Positions 31,336 through 39,886 of a stretch of DNA of 64,000 nucleotides are shown here, piece after piece. A model generated the notes under the pieces. The model searched no databases. It worked only from the letters and a program-made list of their open reading frames with translations, and was not told the origin of the DNA. The DNA is from Pseudomonadota bacterium (lineage in GTDB: Bacteria > Pseudomonadota > Gammaproteobacteria > Burkholderiales > Rhodocyclaceae), in assembly GCA_018241665.1 (NCBI GenBank), contig JAFEDK010000004.1:1-64000 (forward strand), read 5' to 3'. A program made the translations under genes and the position numbers. Numbering within the stretch: the stretch's first letter is position 1; every line of letters starts with the position of its first letter.

Positions 31336-33028
31336 TGGCTCCCATCCATTCCTTGATCAGATTCGCCACCATTCGCGGATTTTCCTTGGCGAGGGCCAGT
31401 GCCTTGGCGAGTTTCTCGTCGTAGGCGAGGCGTGCGGCCGCCTCCGGCGACAGGGCGACTTGAGCACCTTCCTCACCTTCCTCGCCTTCCTCACCCTCTT
31501 CGCCTTCTTCCCCGGTGCGGGCGGCGGCGCCTTCGCTTTCTTCCTCTTCCTTGACTTCCGGTTGTGGCAGGACCTGTTTCATCAATGGGCGGATGACCCC
31601 GAAGGCCACAAAGGCGATCACGCCGGCAATGACCAGGTACTTGGCCAGTTCCTTGAACAGGGCGACGTTGTCCGGATCCTTCCAGAACGGCGTCTCGAGC
31701 AGGTCCTTGTCGGAAACGACGAAGGCGCTGCTCGCCACGCTGATGGTGTCTCCCCGGTCCTTGCTGTAGCCGACGGCCTCGCGCACCAGGTTCTCGATCC
31801 GCTGGCGCTCTTCTTCGGGGATCGGTACCGACTTGACGTTGCCGTTCTTGTCCTTCTCTTCCTTGTTGTTGACCACCACCGCCACCGACAGGCGCTTGAT
31901 CTGGCCCAATGCCTTGCGCGTGTGCTGGATGGTCTTGTCCACTTCATAGTTGATCGTGGCGCTCTTGGTGGAAGTAAGTGGAGCCTGGCCGCTGGCCGTG
32001 GTCGGCGGCACCGCCGGGGTGGTGACTGGTGCGGTGGCCGGAACCGGCGGCTGGTTGGTCAGCGCCCCCGGTACGCCCTGTGGGCCCTGGTCACGGGTCT
32101 GGCTCTCGTTGCTCTGCTGGCTGCGGATGGCCTGTTCCGGCGACGGGTTGGGGCGGTAGGTCTCGGCGGTCTGCTCGGTCTGGTTGAAGTCCACGTCGGC
32201 GGAAACCTGGGCGCGGAAGTTGCCCTTGCCGTACAGCGGGGTGAGGATCGAGTTCACCCGCTCGATGTAGCCTTCCTCGAGCTCGTGGGTGTACTTGAGC
32301 TGGCTGGCGTCGAGGTTGCCGCGCAGGGGGTCGGGCTTCTTGGTGAGCAGGTTGCCGTCCTGATCGATGACGCTGACGTTGTCGTTGGTCAGGTTGGGTA
32401 CGCTGGAGGCGATCAGGTGCACGATGCCAGCGATCTGGGACGGGTCGAGGGCACGGCCGGTGTGCAGGTTGACCATCACCGAGGCGGTGGGCTTCTGCTC
32501 GTCGCGCAGGAAGGCGGTCTGCTTCGGGATCGCGAGGTGCACGCGGGCACCGGCGACGCTGGCGATGGACGAGATCGTGCGCGACAGCTCGCCTTCAAGG
32601 GCGCGCTGATAATTGATCTGCTCGTGGAACTGGGACAGGCCCAGTTTCTGGTTCTCCATCAACTCGAAGCCCACCAGGCCGCCCTTTGGGATGCCCTGGG
32701 CGGCGAGGCGCAGGCGCAGGTCATGGACCTGGGTGGCCGGGACGAGGATGGCGTTGCCGTTGTCGGAGAACTTGTAGGGGATATTCTGTTGCTGGAGGCT
32801 GGCCACGACGGCGCCGCCGTCCTTTTCGGCCAGGTTGGAGAACAGCACGGAATACTCCGGCTGCCGGCTCCACAGCAGCACGCCGACGATCAACGCAATG
32901 CCGAACGCCAGCGCGGCGCCGGCGGCGATCTTCTGGCGCTGGGACAGATTGCGGATGTTTTCCAGCACCTGGGCCAGCGGCGAAGCGGGCGGCGGGACTG
33001 GAGCAGCGGCGGCGTCTTCTGCTGCCAT
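31319..33028 (-). CDS. fliF: Flagellar MS-ring protein FliF
   Basis: FliF is the 569-residue membrane ring on which the basal body is built. TM1 is near residues 35-55 (KIAAGAALAFGIALIVGVLLW), followed by ring-building motifs including PEYSVLFSNL and ARVHLAIPKQTAFLRDEQ. TM2 is near residue 460, and the FliG-binding tail ends NPRMVANLIKEWMG. An acidic (Glu-Glu-Gly) tandem repeat lies between TM2 and that tail. ATG 33028 is chosen because AGGAA is correctly spaced. A GTG two codons upstream is too close to that site. Confidence 0.95.
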   Translation of the reverse strand: MAAEDAAAAPVPPPASPLAQVLENIRNLSQRQKIAAGAALAFGIALIVGVLLWSRQPEYSVLFSNLAEKDGGAVVASLQQQNIPYKFSDNGNAILVPATQVHDLRLRLAAQGIPKGGLVGFELMENQKLGLSQFHEQINYQRALEGELSRTISSIASVAGARVHLAIPKQTAFLRDEQKPTASVMVNLHTGRALDPSQIAGIVHLIASSVPNLTNDNVSVIDQDGNLLTKKPDPLRGNLDASQLKYTHELEEGYIERVNSILTPLYGKGNFRAQVSADVDFNQTEQTAETYRPNPSPEQAIRSQQSNESQTRDQGPQGVPGALTNQPPVPATAPVTTPAVPPTTASGQAPLTSTKSATINYEVDKTIQHTRKALGQIKRLSVAVVVNNKEEKDKNGNVKSVPIPEEERQRIENLVREAVGYSKDRGDTISVASSAFVVSDKDLLETPFWKDPDNVALFKELAKYLVIAGVIAFVAFGVIRPLMKQVLPQPEVKEEEESEGAAARTGEEGEEGEEGEEGEEGAQVALSPEAAARLAYDEKLAKALALAKENPRMVANLIKEWMGANEQQR

Positions 33029-33081
33029 GGACACACTTCCTCTTATCGGATGCTCGCATTGTCCTTCAGCTAGCCCGTTTC

Positions 33082-33125
33082 AAGGCGGCGATAAGCGGCG
33101 TTTTTTGCCGCTTATTTGCCGCCTT
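33082..33125. promoter_or_regulatory. Large hairpin in the fliF-flrB divergent intergenic region
   Basis: Arms of 18 and 19 bases (AAGGCGGC-GAT-AAGCGGC and its near-complement) flank a T-rich loop. The hairpin is centred between the divergent start codons at 33028 and 33182. It may be a regulator-binding site or leader structure. I found no good sigma-54 promoter for either gene in this gap. Confidence 0.5.
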
Positions 33126-33181
33126 GTCGTGCCGCGGGCAGGCCTAAGCTGCGAAGCGGTGAATAACGTCCCGGATTACCC

Positions 33182-34285
33182 ATGACCTTGCCTGCCACCG
33201 ATGACCGTCTCGACGCCCGTCAGCTGGCCGAAGCCTTTCGCCAGTTCAGCGAGGCCTCGGAGGCGCTGACCGGTGCCTATGCCGGCTTGCAGACCCAGGT
33301 CGGTCAGCTGACCGAGCGCCTCAGCGTGCTGATGGGCGCGTTGCCGGCCGGGGTGGTGGTCCTCGATCGGGAAGGGCTGGTCATGCAGGCTAACCGGGCT
33401 GTCGAGGCGATGTTTGCGACCTCGCTGGCCGGCGTGCCCTGGGAGGCGTTCTGTGCGACACACCTGCAGGCCACCGAGACGCCGGGAGAGTGGCAGCTGG
33501 CCTGCGATGGCGACACCCTGCGGGTCACCCGCGTCGATGCGCCGCTGGAGTCCGGCGACGGCCATATCGTGCTGCTGACCGACGTGACCGAGGCCCATCG
33601 CATGCGCCTGACGGCAGAACGCCAGGAGCGCTTGGCCGCGATGGGTGAGATGGTCGCCGGGTTGGCCCACCAGCTGCGCACACCGCTGTCCGCCGCCCTG
33701 CTTTACACGGCGACCCTGGTGCAGCAGGAGATGGGGCCGGCCGACCGGGAAAGGATCGGCAACAGGGCCATCGAGCGTCTGCGGCATCTGGAAAAGCTGA
33801 TCCGCGACATGCTGCTGTTTGCGCGCGGTGAGGCGCTGGGGCGCGAGCCCTTCGCGATCTGCGACCTGGTGGCCGAGCTGGCGCAGACGCTGGAGCCGGT
33901 GGCCCGTGCCAAAGGGTTGGCTTTTGAGCCGGACTGTAACTGTGGCGCATCGCAGGTGGTGGGGGACCGCAAGGCCATCACAGGGGCGCTGACCAACCTG
34001 CTGGAGAACGCCGTGCAGGCTACTGATGCCGGCGGCAGCATCCGTTTCGACGCGGCACTCGACGACGGGCTGGTGCGCTTCAGCGTGACCGATACCGGCA
34101 AGGGCATCGATCCGGCCCTTCAGTCGAGGCTTTTTGAGCCGTTTTTTACAACTCGACCCGATGGTACGGGATTGGGTCTGGCGATCGCTCGGGGGGTGGC
34201 CCGTGCCCATGGCGGCGACATCGGCATCCAGTCCGAGCCCGGTCGTGGCACCACCTTCACCCTGACCCTCGCCACGGGCGGCTGA
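33182..34285 (+). CDS. flrB: Flagellar sensor histidine kinase FlrB/FleS
   Basis: This is a cytoplasmic 367-residue kinase with no membrane segment, as usual for FlrB. An N-terminal coiled coil is followed by a PAS-like domain (about 50-130). HisKA has the phospho-histidine in MVAGLAHQLRTPLSAALL, and HATPase has NLLENAVQATDAGGS, DTGKGIDPA and GTGLGLAIARGVARAHGG. It lies 35 bases upstream of flrC, its response regulator partner. Together they control sigma-54-dependent class III flagellar genes. Confidence 0.9.
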   Translation: MTLPATDDRLDARQLAEAFRQFSEASEALTGAYAGLQTQVGQLTERLSVLMGALPAGVVVLDREGLVMQANRAVEAMFATSLAGVPWEAFCATHLQATETPGEWQLACDGDTLRVTRVDAPLESGDGHIVLLTDVTEAHRMRLTAERQERLAAMGEMVAGLAHQLRTPLSAALLYTATLVQQEMGPADRERIGNRAIERLRHLEKLIRDMLLFARGEALGREPFAICDLVAELAQTLEPVARAKGLAFEPDCNCGASQVVGDRKAITGALTNLLENAVQATDAGGSIRFDAALDDGLVRFSVTDTGKGIDPALQSRLFEPFFTTRPDGTGLGLAIARGVARAHGGDIGIQSEPGRGTTFTLTLATGG

Positions 34286-34320
34286 CGCCCTGTTGCACCC
34301 CAGTTTTTGAGAGAAGTCCG

Positions 34321-35718
34321 ATGCCCGATACGCTGAACATCCTGGTTGTCGAAGATGATGCGCCTCTGCGCGACGCGGTATGCCTGACGCTGGAAGTTGC
34401 CGGTCACAATGTCACCGGTGTCGGTGACGGGCCTGCGGCGCTGGCCGAAGTGGAGCGGCAGGCCTTCAACCTGGTCTTGTCAGACCTGAAGATGCAGCCG
34501 ATGGATGGCCTGCAGCTGCTTGCCGAGTTGCGCCAGCGCGTCCCGCAGTTGCCGGTGTTGTTGATGACAGCTTTTGGTGATGTAGAGAAGGCCGTCGACG
34601 CGATGCGCGGCGGTGCTTGCGATTTCCTGATGAAGCCCTTCGAGCCGAAGGTCTTGCTGGAGCACGTGCAGCGCTATGCGCGCACGCCCCAGGAAGAGGG
34701 GATGGTGGCGGCCGACCCGCACACCCGCAATCTCCTCGCGTTGGCCGACAAGGTGGCCGAAACCGATGCGACGGTCTTGCTGAACGGTGAGTCCGGTACC
34801 GGCAAGGAGGTCTTCGCCCGTTACCTCCACGAACACTCGCCGCGTCGCAATGGCCCCTTCGTGGCGATCAATTGCGCGGCCATTCCCGATTCCCTGCTGG
34901 AGGCGACCTTGTTTGGCCACGAGAAAGGCGCCTTCACCGGGGCTGCGGCTTCCCAGGCCGGCAAGTTCGAGCAGGCGGAGGGCGGCACGCTGCTGCTCGA
35001 CGAGATATCCGAGATGCCTCTCGGCTTGCAGGCCAAGCTGCTGCGGGTGCTGCAGGAGCGGGAAGTGGAGCGGGTTGGCGGCAAGAAGGCGATCCCCCTC
35101 GATATCCGCGTACTGGCCACGACCAACCGGGACATGACCAAGGAAGTGGCTGCGGGGCGTTTCCGGGAAGACCTGTTCTACCGGCTCAACGTCTTTCCGC
35201 TGCAGATTCCGTCCCTGCGCGAGCGCCCCGGCGACATCATCCCGCTGGCCCGGCACTTCGCGGCGATGCATGGCGAGCGCCTCAGGCGTACCGCGCGCTT
35301 GTCGCCGGAAGCCGAGTCGGTGCTGGTGACCTACCATTGGCCGGGCAATGTGCGGGAACTGGAAAATACCGTGCAGCGGGCTTTGATCCTTAGTGGCGGC
35401 GAGGCCGTGTCGGCGGACACGATTCGCTTGTGCCTGCCCCACTGGAACGGCGAGCCCCTGCGCATGGTGCCGCTGGCTCCGGTTGTGCCGGCGGGTTTTG
35501 CCGGTGAGGCGGCAAATGGTGCCGCTTTGCCGCCTCCGGCAGGCAAGGAGGCATCCCGTCCCGCCAACATGAAGGATCTGGAAAGAGAGCACATCCTGCA
35601 GGTGCTCAAGGAAGTCGGGGGATCTCGCAAGCGCGCTGTGGCGCAGCTCGGGATTTCCGAGCGGACTCTGCGTTACAAGCTGCAGCAGTATCGGGAAGAA
35701 GGGCTTTTCAGCGACTGA
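34321..35718 (+). CDS. flrC: Sigma-54 flagellar response regulator FlrC/FleR
   Basis: This is an NtrC-type activator of 465 residues. The receiver has phosphoacceptor D55 (LVLSDLKMQPMDG). The AAA+ domain has Walker A GESGTGKEVFARYLHE and the sigma-54-contacting GAFTGA loop (EKGAFTGAA). It also has Walker B-like GGTLLLDEISEMP. A Fis-type helix-turn-helix is at the C-terminus (GGSRKRAVAQLGISERTLRYKLQQYR). It immediately precedes a sigma-54 promoter for fliE, a plausible direct target. Confidence 0.93.
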   Translation: MPDTLNILVVEDDAPLRDAVCLTLEVAGHNVTGVGDGPAALAEVERQAFNLVLSDLKMQPMDGLQLLAELRQRVPQLPVLLMTAFGDVEKAVDAMRGGACDFLMKPFEPKVLLEHVQRYARTPQEEGMVAADPHTRNLLALADKVAETDATVLLNGESGTGKEVFARYLHEHSPRRNGPFVAINCAAIPDSLLEATLFGHEKGAFTGAAASQAGKFEQAEGGTLLLDEISEMPLGLQAKLLRVLQEREVERVGGKKAIPLDIRVLATTNRDMTKEVAAGRFREDLFYRLNVFPLQIPSLRERPGDIIPLARHFAAMHGERLRRTARLSPEAESVLVTYHWPGNVRELENTVQRALILSGGEAVSADTIRLCLPHWNGEPLRMVPLAPVVPAGFAGEAANGAALPPPAGKEASRPANMKDLEREHILQVLKEVGGSRKRAVAQLGISERTLRYKLQQYREEGLFSD

Positions 35719-35734
35719 GACCGACTCCTGTCGC

Positions 35735-35751
35735 TTGGCACGTGCTTTGCT
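35735..35751 (+). promoter_or_regulatory. Sigma-54 promoter of fliE
   Basis: TTGGCACG-TGCT-TTGCT matches the sigma-54 consensus TGGCACG-N4-TTGCW exactly, with GG and GC ten bases apart. Transcription should start near 35762, about 20 bases before the fliE ATG. It lies 17 bases past the flrC stop, so fliE can be transcribed independently of flrBC. Confidence 0.85.
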
Positions 35752-35781
35752 CTGCTATAGTGGAGAAAAAGGAGCCGAACC

Positions 35782-36102
35782 ATGGATACCCGCGGAATCG
35801 ATCAGATGTTGTCGGAGCTGCGCGCCACTTCCCAAGTGGCGTCGGGGAAGCCTGCGCAGGCGCCGAGTGCCGCTGGCGAAACGGATTTCGGTCAGGTTCT
35901 GCAGAGCGCGATCGACCAGGTGAGCTCCGCCCAGATGCAAGCCCAGGAAATGGCCAAGGGGTTTTCCTCGGGTGACCCGAACGTTAATCTGCAGGACGTC
36001 ATGGTCAACCTGCAAAAGGCCAACCTGTCCTTTCAGCAGATGGTGCAGGTTCGTAATAAGCTGGTCACGGCTTACCAGGACATCATGAACATGTCGGTTT
36101 AG
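35782..36102 (+). CDS. fliE: Flagellar hook-basal body protein FliE
   Basis: FliE is a 106-residue adaptor between the MS ring and the proximal rod. The C-terminal helix NVNLQDVMVNLQKANLSFQQMVQVRNKLVTAYQDIMNMSV is the family signature. AAAGGAG precedes the ATG at good spacing. In most genomes fliE heads the fliEFGHIJ operon. Here it is on the opposite strand, behind flrBC and 2.7 kb from fliF. Confidence 0.94.
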   Translation: MDTRGIDQMLSELRATSQVASGKPAQAPSAAGETDFGQVLQSAIDQVSSAQMQAQEMAKGFSSGDPNVNLQDVMVNLQKANLSFQQMVQVRNKLVTAYQDIMNMSV

Positions 36103-36117
36103 AGCCGGGGTTTCACG

Positions 36118-36170
36118 GAACGAACACAAAAATATAGCCGGCAATGCCGGCTATATTTTTGTGTTCGTTC
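36118..36170. terminator. Perfect 25-bp inverted repeat, bidirectional terminator
   Basis: Two perfectly complementary 25-base arms (36118-36142 and 36146-36170) enclose the three-base loop AAT. The stem has a GC core (AGCCGGC) and A/T runs outside, so it works as an intrinsic terminator for both fliE and the convergent PilZ gene. Confidence 0.85.
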
Positions 36171-36176
36171 ATGCCA

Positions 36177-36944
36177 TCAGAAGTGTTGTCGTTCGCGGGC
36201 ATTGCGCTCGCGTTCGGCCTTCAGGATGTAACGCTGGATGGTGGACGCCATGTTGCTGGCCAGGTTGATGAATTCGCAGCCCGCACGCACGGTGACGCTG
36301 CCATCCCGGTTGGTGATGCGAAACACGTTGCGGACGCGCAGGGAGGCGGCGATCGGACCGGTCTCCGGCAGCATCAGGCGACAGTCGTGGAACTCCATGT
36401 CGGCGGTAAACTGCACGCCATTGGGCGGGATCACGATCGCCAGTCCGCCGCCGCTGATGTCGAGCACATTGGCTTCCATCGAAATCACCTTGTCGCCTTC
36501 CGCCTCGCCGACCGGAATGAGGCATGACAGGCCTTGCTGGCTCGGTGTCGTCAGGCGGAAATACTCGCGCCGTTGCAGGCGAAGCAGAACGTCCGGCAGC
36601 GGGACCCGGAAGGCTTCGTGCCCCTCGAACGGAAAGCGCTCGATCTGTCGTGCGGCAAACTGGATCTTGACCTTGTCGAGCTGGGTGACGCAGATGAGTT
36701 GGTCGGCCGAGGCGACTCGCCGGTTGATGGCTTCGTCGTTCGTAGAGTCCAGGATCAGGTGGCGCTCGTCCGGGGTGATCGCCAGGATGGCCGTCAGGAA
36801 GGAGTCCGCGCTGGCATCGATGAAGGCGCTCACCATTGCACGCTTGTGCAGAAGTCCGCGCAGGTTGTAGAGGATGTCTGTCTTTCCACGCAGCAGATAG
36901 CGGGAATAGTCGTCGGCCTGCAGGAGTTCGAACTTGAGCGGCAT
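36177..36944 (-). CDS. ycgR: YcgR-type PilZ flagellar brake protein
   Basis: This is a c-di-GMP effector that slows the flagellar motor in related bacteria. The 255-residue product has an N-terminal YcgR domain (residues 10-115). The PilZ domain has RxxxR-type QRREYFRL and DISGGGLAIV, the two c-di-GMP-binding motifs. It faces fliE convergently across the palindromic terminator. With the HD-GYP regulator at 20.3-21.4 kb, this is the second c-di-GMP module beside the flagellar genes. Confidence 0.88.
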   Translation of the reverse strand: MPLKFELLQADDYSRYLLRGKTDILYNLRGLLHKRAMVSAFIDASADSFLTAILAITPDERHLILDSTNDEAINRRVASADQLICVTQLDKVKIQFAARQIERFPFEGHEAFRVPLPDVLLRLQRREYFRLTTPSQQGLSCLIPVGEAEGDKVISMEANVLDISGGGLAIVIPPNGVQFTADMEFHDCRLMLPETGPIAASLRVRNVFRITNRDGSVTVRAGCEFINLASNMASTIQRYILKAERERNARERQHF

Positions 36945-37031
36945 GGTGTCGGTGGTTGATCCGCGAGCGGGAAGTGAACGGATTTTAGCAGTCCGTTCCT
37001 AGCTCCGAGCGCTTGCGAGCCGCCAAATAGC

Positions 37032-37066
37032 TCGCGGGCCCGGGCAATGGCGCCCCGGGCCCGCGA
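37032..37066. terminator. GC-rich hairpin downstream of phoU
   Basis: Perfect 13-base arms TCGCGGGCCCGGG and complement around a nine-base loop lie 19 bases past the phoU stop. There is no T-run, so this may be a weak terminator or a dispersed GC repeat. The rest of 36945-37084 shows only a small AACGGA/TCCGTT inverted repeat upstream of the PilZ gene. Confidence 0.45.
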
Positions 37067-37084
37067 AGGATCTTGCGTCAGCGC

Positions 37085-37783
37085 TCAGCGGGTGGCTTCG
37101 CGCTCGATCTCTTCGAGACTGGTGTGGCGGACGTCGCGCCCCTTGACCATGTACACCACGTACTCGGCGATGTTCTTGGCGTGGTCGCCAATGCGCTCCA
37201 CCGACTTGGCGACGAACATCAGCTCGATGGCCTGGGAGATGGTGCGCGGATCTTCCATCATGTAGGTGATCAGCTGGCGCATGATGCCTTTGAATTCGGC
37301 ATCCACTTCCTTGTCCTGGCGCACGACCTGGGCTGCGGCGATGGTGTCGAGGCGGGCGTAGGCGTCCAGGGAGGTGCGCAGCATGTCCACCACCGCGTCG
37401 GCAATGTGCCCGAGGCGGATCTGCGGCATGAAAGCGGCACCGCCGGTGTGGAGCTGTTTGGCGGTCTTGGCGATCTTCTTGGCCTCGTCGCCGATGCGCT
37501 CCAGGTCGGTGATGGTCTTCTGCACGGTGCTGATCATGCGCAGGTCGACCGCTGTCGGCTGGCGCTTGGCGATGACCTGATTGCAGGCCTCGTCGAGTTC
37601 GATTTCCAGGATGTTGACCCGGTTGTCGTTTTCGATGACCTGGTCGATCAGCAGCAGATCACCTTCGGCAAGGCCTTCCATCGCCTTCACGATCTGCAGT
37701 TCGACCATGCCCCCCATCTGGAGAACCCGGTTGCGGATTCCTTCCAGCTCGGAATCAAACTTCTTGGAGGTGTGCTCGGTCAT
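37085..37783 (-). CDS. phoU: Phosphate transport system regulator PhoU
   Basis: PhoU is a 232-residue helical protein that links the Pst phosphate transporter to PhoR/PhoB repression. Two PhoU repeats are visible with the metal-cluster pattern ExxxD (RMISTVQKTITDLERIGDEAKKIA, and SVERIGDHAKNIAEYVVYM). ATG 37783 (MTEHTSKKFD) is favoured, with AGGAC upstream, over 37807. No pst genes are adjacent. Confidence 0.95.
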   Translation of the reverse strand: MTEHTSKKFDSELEGIRNRVLQMGGMVELQIVKAMEGLAEGDLLLIDQVIENDNRVNILEIELDEACNQVIAKRQPTAVDLRMISTVQKTITDLERIGDEAKKIAKTAKQLHTGGAAFMPQIRLGHIADAVVDMLRTSLDAYARLDTIAAAQVVRQDKEVDAEFKGIMRQLITYMMEDPRTISQAIELMFVAKSVERIGDHAKNIAEYVVYMVKGRDVRHTSLEEIEREATR

Positions 37784-37854
37784 GGCAAGTCCTGTGGGTG
37801 AAGGCAATGAAAACTGCCGAAGGCTAGCAGGGAAATATGATCCTTTTGTGTCAG

Positions 37855-38517
37855 TCAGGCCCGTTCGAAGGTTTGAACGCCTTCGGCGGTGGCCAGCAGC
37901 AGGACGTCGGCACCGCGCTTGGCAAAGAGACCGCTGGTCACGACGCCGACGATGCCGTCGATGGTGGTCTCGAGGGCGACCGGGTCGCTGATGGCGAGGC
38001 CATGCACATCGAGGATCAGGTTGCCGTTATCCGTGACGAAGCTTTCCCGGACTACCGGCTGGCCGCCGAGGCGGGTGAGCTCGCGCGCGACCTGGGCGCG
38101 GGCCATCGGGATGACCTCAACCGGTAGCGGGAAGCGTCCGAGCTGGGCGACGCGCTTGGTGGCGTCGCAGATACAGATGAACTTGTCGGCCACGGCAGCG
38201 ACGATCTTCTCACGGGTCTGGGCGCCGCCACCGCCCTTGATCATGGCGAGGGAGTGGTCGATCTCGTCGGCGCCGTCGATGTAGACCGGCAGGGTGGTGA
38301 CGTCGTTCAGGTCGAGCAGGCGGATGCCGTGGGCGGCCAGGCGGCGGGCCGAGGCCTCGGAGGAGGGTACCGCGCCAGCGATGCGATCCTTCATGGCGGC
38401 CAGGCCGTCGATGAAGAAATTGGCCGTCGAGCCCGTGCCGACGCCGACCACCTCACCTTCGATCACGTAGTCGAGTGCGCGCAGTGCAGCCTGTTGCTTG
38501 AGTTCGTCCTGGGTCAT
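37855..38517 (-). CDS. rpiA: Ribose-5-phosphate isomerase A
   Basis: RpiA interconverts ribose-5-phosphate and ribulose-5-phosphate in the pentose phosphate pathway. The 220-residue product has [16 protein letters not shown], the active-site acid region [20 protein letters not shown] and the catalytic lysine/glutamate region LTREKI-like [18 protein letters not shown]. It lies alone between phoU and sseA on the same strand. Confidence 0.96.
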   Translation of the reverse strand: MTQDELKQQAALRALDYVIEGEVVGVGTGSTANFFIDGLAAMKDRIAGAVPSSEASARRLAAHGIRLLDLNDVTTLPVYIDGADEIDHSLAMIKGGGGAQTREKIVAAVADKFICICDATKRVAQLGRFPLPVEVIPMARAQVARELTRLGGQPVVRESFVTDNGNLILDVHGLAISDPVALETTIDGIVGVVTSGLFAKRGADVLLLATAEGVQTFERA

Positions 38518-38578
38518 GATGTGCAGCCGGAAGGCAAAAGCGTGATTTTAACCGGGACGAGCCGATCCAGCGTCGTGA

Positions 38579-39457
38579 TCAGGCAGGGCCGCTTGCCACC
38601 GGCCGGGCCGGGTCGGAACACCATTCACTCCAGGAGCCGGCATACAGCTTGGCGCCGTCGAGGCCGACGGCTTCCATGGCGAGCAGGTTGTGGCAGGCCG
38701 TTACGCCGGAGCCGCACTGGAGCACCACGTTATGGGCGTCGCCACCCTTGATCAACGCACCGAACTCTTCCTGGAGTTCAGACAGTTGCTTGAAACAGCC
38801 GTCGGCGTTGAGGTTGTCCTTGAAGAAGCGGTTGAGGGCGCCGGGAATGTGCCCGCCGACCGGGTCGAGGGTTTCGTTCTCGCCGCGGAAGCGGTCTGGC
38901 GCGCGGGCGTCGATCAGCAGCATCGTCGGGCTGTGCAGGTGGCTGAGCACGTAGTCTGCGTCTACCTTCATGGCGTCCTGCCGCTTCAGGGCGAATGCTC
39001 GTGCGTCCCCCACGGCGGGCTGCACGGTGGTGAGTGGGTGGCATCCCCCGGTCCAGGCTTGCAGGCCCCCATTCAGCACGGCGACACGATCATGGCCCAG
39101 CCAGCGCAGCAGCCACCAAAGGCGGGCGGCGAACATCCCGCCGACGTCGTCGTAGGCGACGACCTGCGTGTCGCTGGAAACCCCGAGGGCCCCCAGCTTG
39201 TCGGCGAGCAGTTGGGGATCGGGGAGTGGGTGGCGCCCGTTGCGTCCGGTGCAGGGGCCCGACAGGTCTTCTTCCAGATCGAGGAAGAAGGCGTTCGGCA
39301 GGTGCCCGTCGGCGTAGGCTTGCCGCCCGAAGGCCGGGTTGCGCAGATCGAAGCGGCAATCGAAGATGCGCCATGCGGGCGTAGCCGACTCGGCCAGTTC
39401 CTGAGGCGTGATGAGCGTCGTGAAAAGCGGTAGCACGGTGGTGATGTCCCCAGGCAT
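38579..39457 (-). CDS. sseA: Sulfurtransferase SseA (3-mercaptopyruvate type)
   Basis: This is a 292-residue two-domain rhodanese. The active loop in the second domain is C248-GSGVTA, the form typical of 3-mercaptopyruvate sulfurtransferase rather than thiosulfate sulfurtransferase (CRKGVT). The first domain is inactive, as usual. The start lies two bases after the stop of the SpoIIAA-like gene, so the pair are probably co-translated. A thiosulfate activity cannot be excluded from sequence. Confidence 0.9.
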   Translation of the reverse strand: MPGDITTVLPLFTTLITPQELAESATPAWRIFDCRFDLRNPAFGRQAYADGHLPNAFFLDLEEDLSGPCTGRNGRHPLPDPQLLADKLGALGVSSDTQVVAYDDVGGMFAARLWWLLRWLGHDRVAVLNGGLQAWTGGCHPLTTVQPAVGDARAFALKRQDAMKVDADYVLSHLHSPTMLLIDARAPDRFRGENETLDPVGGHIPGALNRFFKDNLNADGCFKQLSELQEEFGALIKGGDAHNVVLQCGSGVTACHNLLAMEAVGLDGAKLYAGSWSEWCSDPARPVASGPA

Positions 39458-39459
39458 CC

Positions 39460-39825
39460 TCAGTCGGCGACCGGCGACGGAATGCCGCTGATCCAGGCTT
39501 CGGCATCATCTGCGTCTTCGAAGACGCGTACCTCGGCATTGACGAAGATCTGTGACAGCCAGGCACTCCAGGTGACCCACTGGTCGTCGGTGACGATCGC
39601 AATGCGTGCGAAGTCGTTCGCATGCGCGCGGGCGAAGCGGATTTCCTCGAGGGCCATGTCCACGGTGAAGCCGGTCATCTCGCGCAGGTCGAAGAACAGG
39701 CTGACTGGGCCTTCGAACTGCACCTTGTAATTGACGAGCTCTTCGAATTCCTTGTAGTCGGCCAGGGTGAATTCGCCAAAGACAGTCACGTTGATGCGGC
39801 TGTCCTTGTTGTCGGTTGTGATCAT
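39460..39825 (-). CDS. SpoIIAA/STAS-like domain protein
   Basis: This is a 121-residue single-domain protein of the SpoIIAA-like (STAS/SEC14) family of unknown exact role. Visible features are the beta-rich start MITTDNKDSRINVTVFGEFTL, the acidic middle, and the helix GFTVDMALEEIRFARAHANDF followed by RIAIVTDDQWVTWSAWLSQIF. AAGGAAGC precedes ATG 39825 at good spacing. It lies between an EamA exporter and sseA on the same strand. Confidence 0.8.
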   Translation of the reverse strand: MITTDNKDSRINVTVFGEFTLADYKEFEELVNYKVQFEGPVSLFFDLREMTGFTVDMALEEIRFARAHANDFARIAIVTDDQWVTWSAWLSQIFVNAEVRVFEDADDAEAWISGIPSPVAD

Positions 39826-39886
39826 CGCCTGCTTCCTTTCTGGGCTGACTGTATGGTGGCAGTGTAGCGCCGGACGGCGTCCCGCT

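Noticed and set aside
33040-33130. Possible sigma-54 promoter for fliF (GG-N10-GC in the hairpin)
   Set aside because: Only the bare GG/GC spacing is met, and the surrounding bases do not match TGGCACG or TTGCW.
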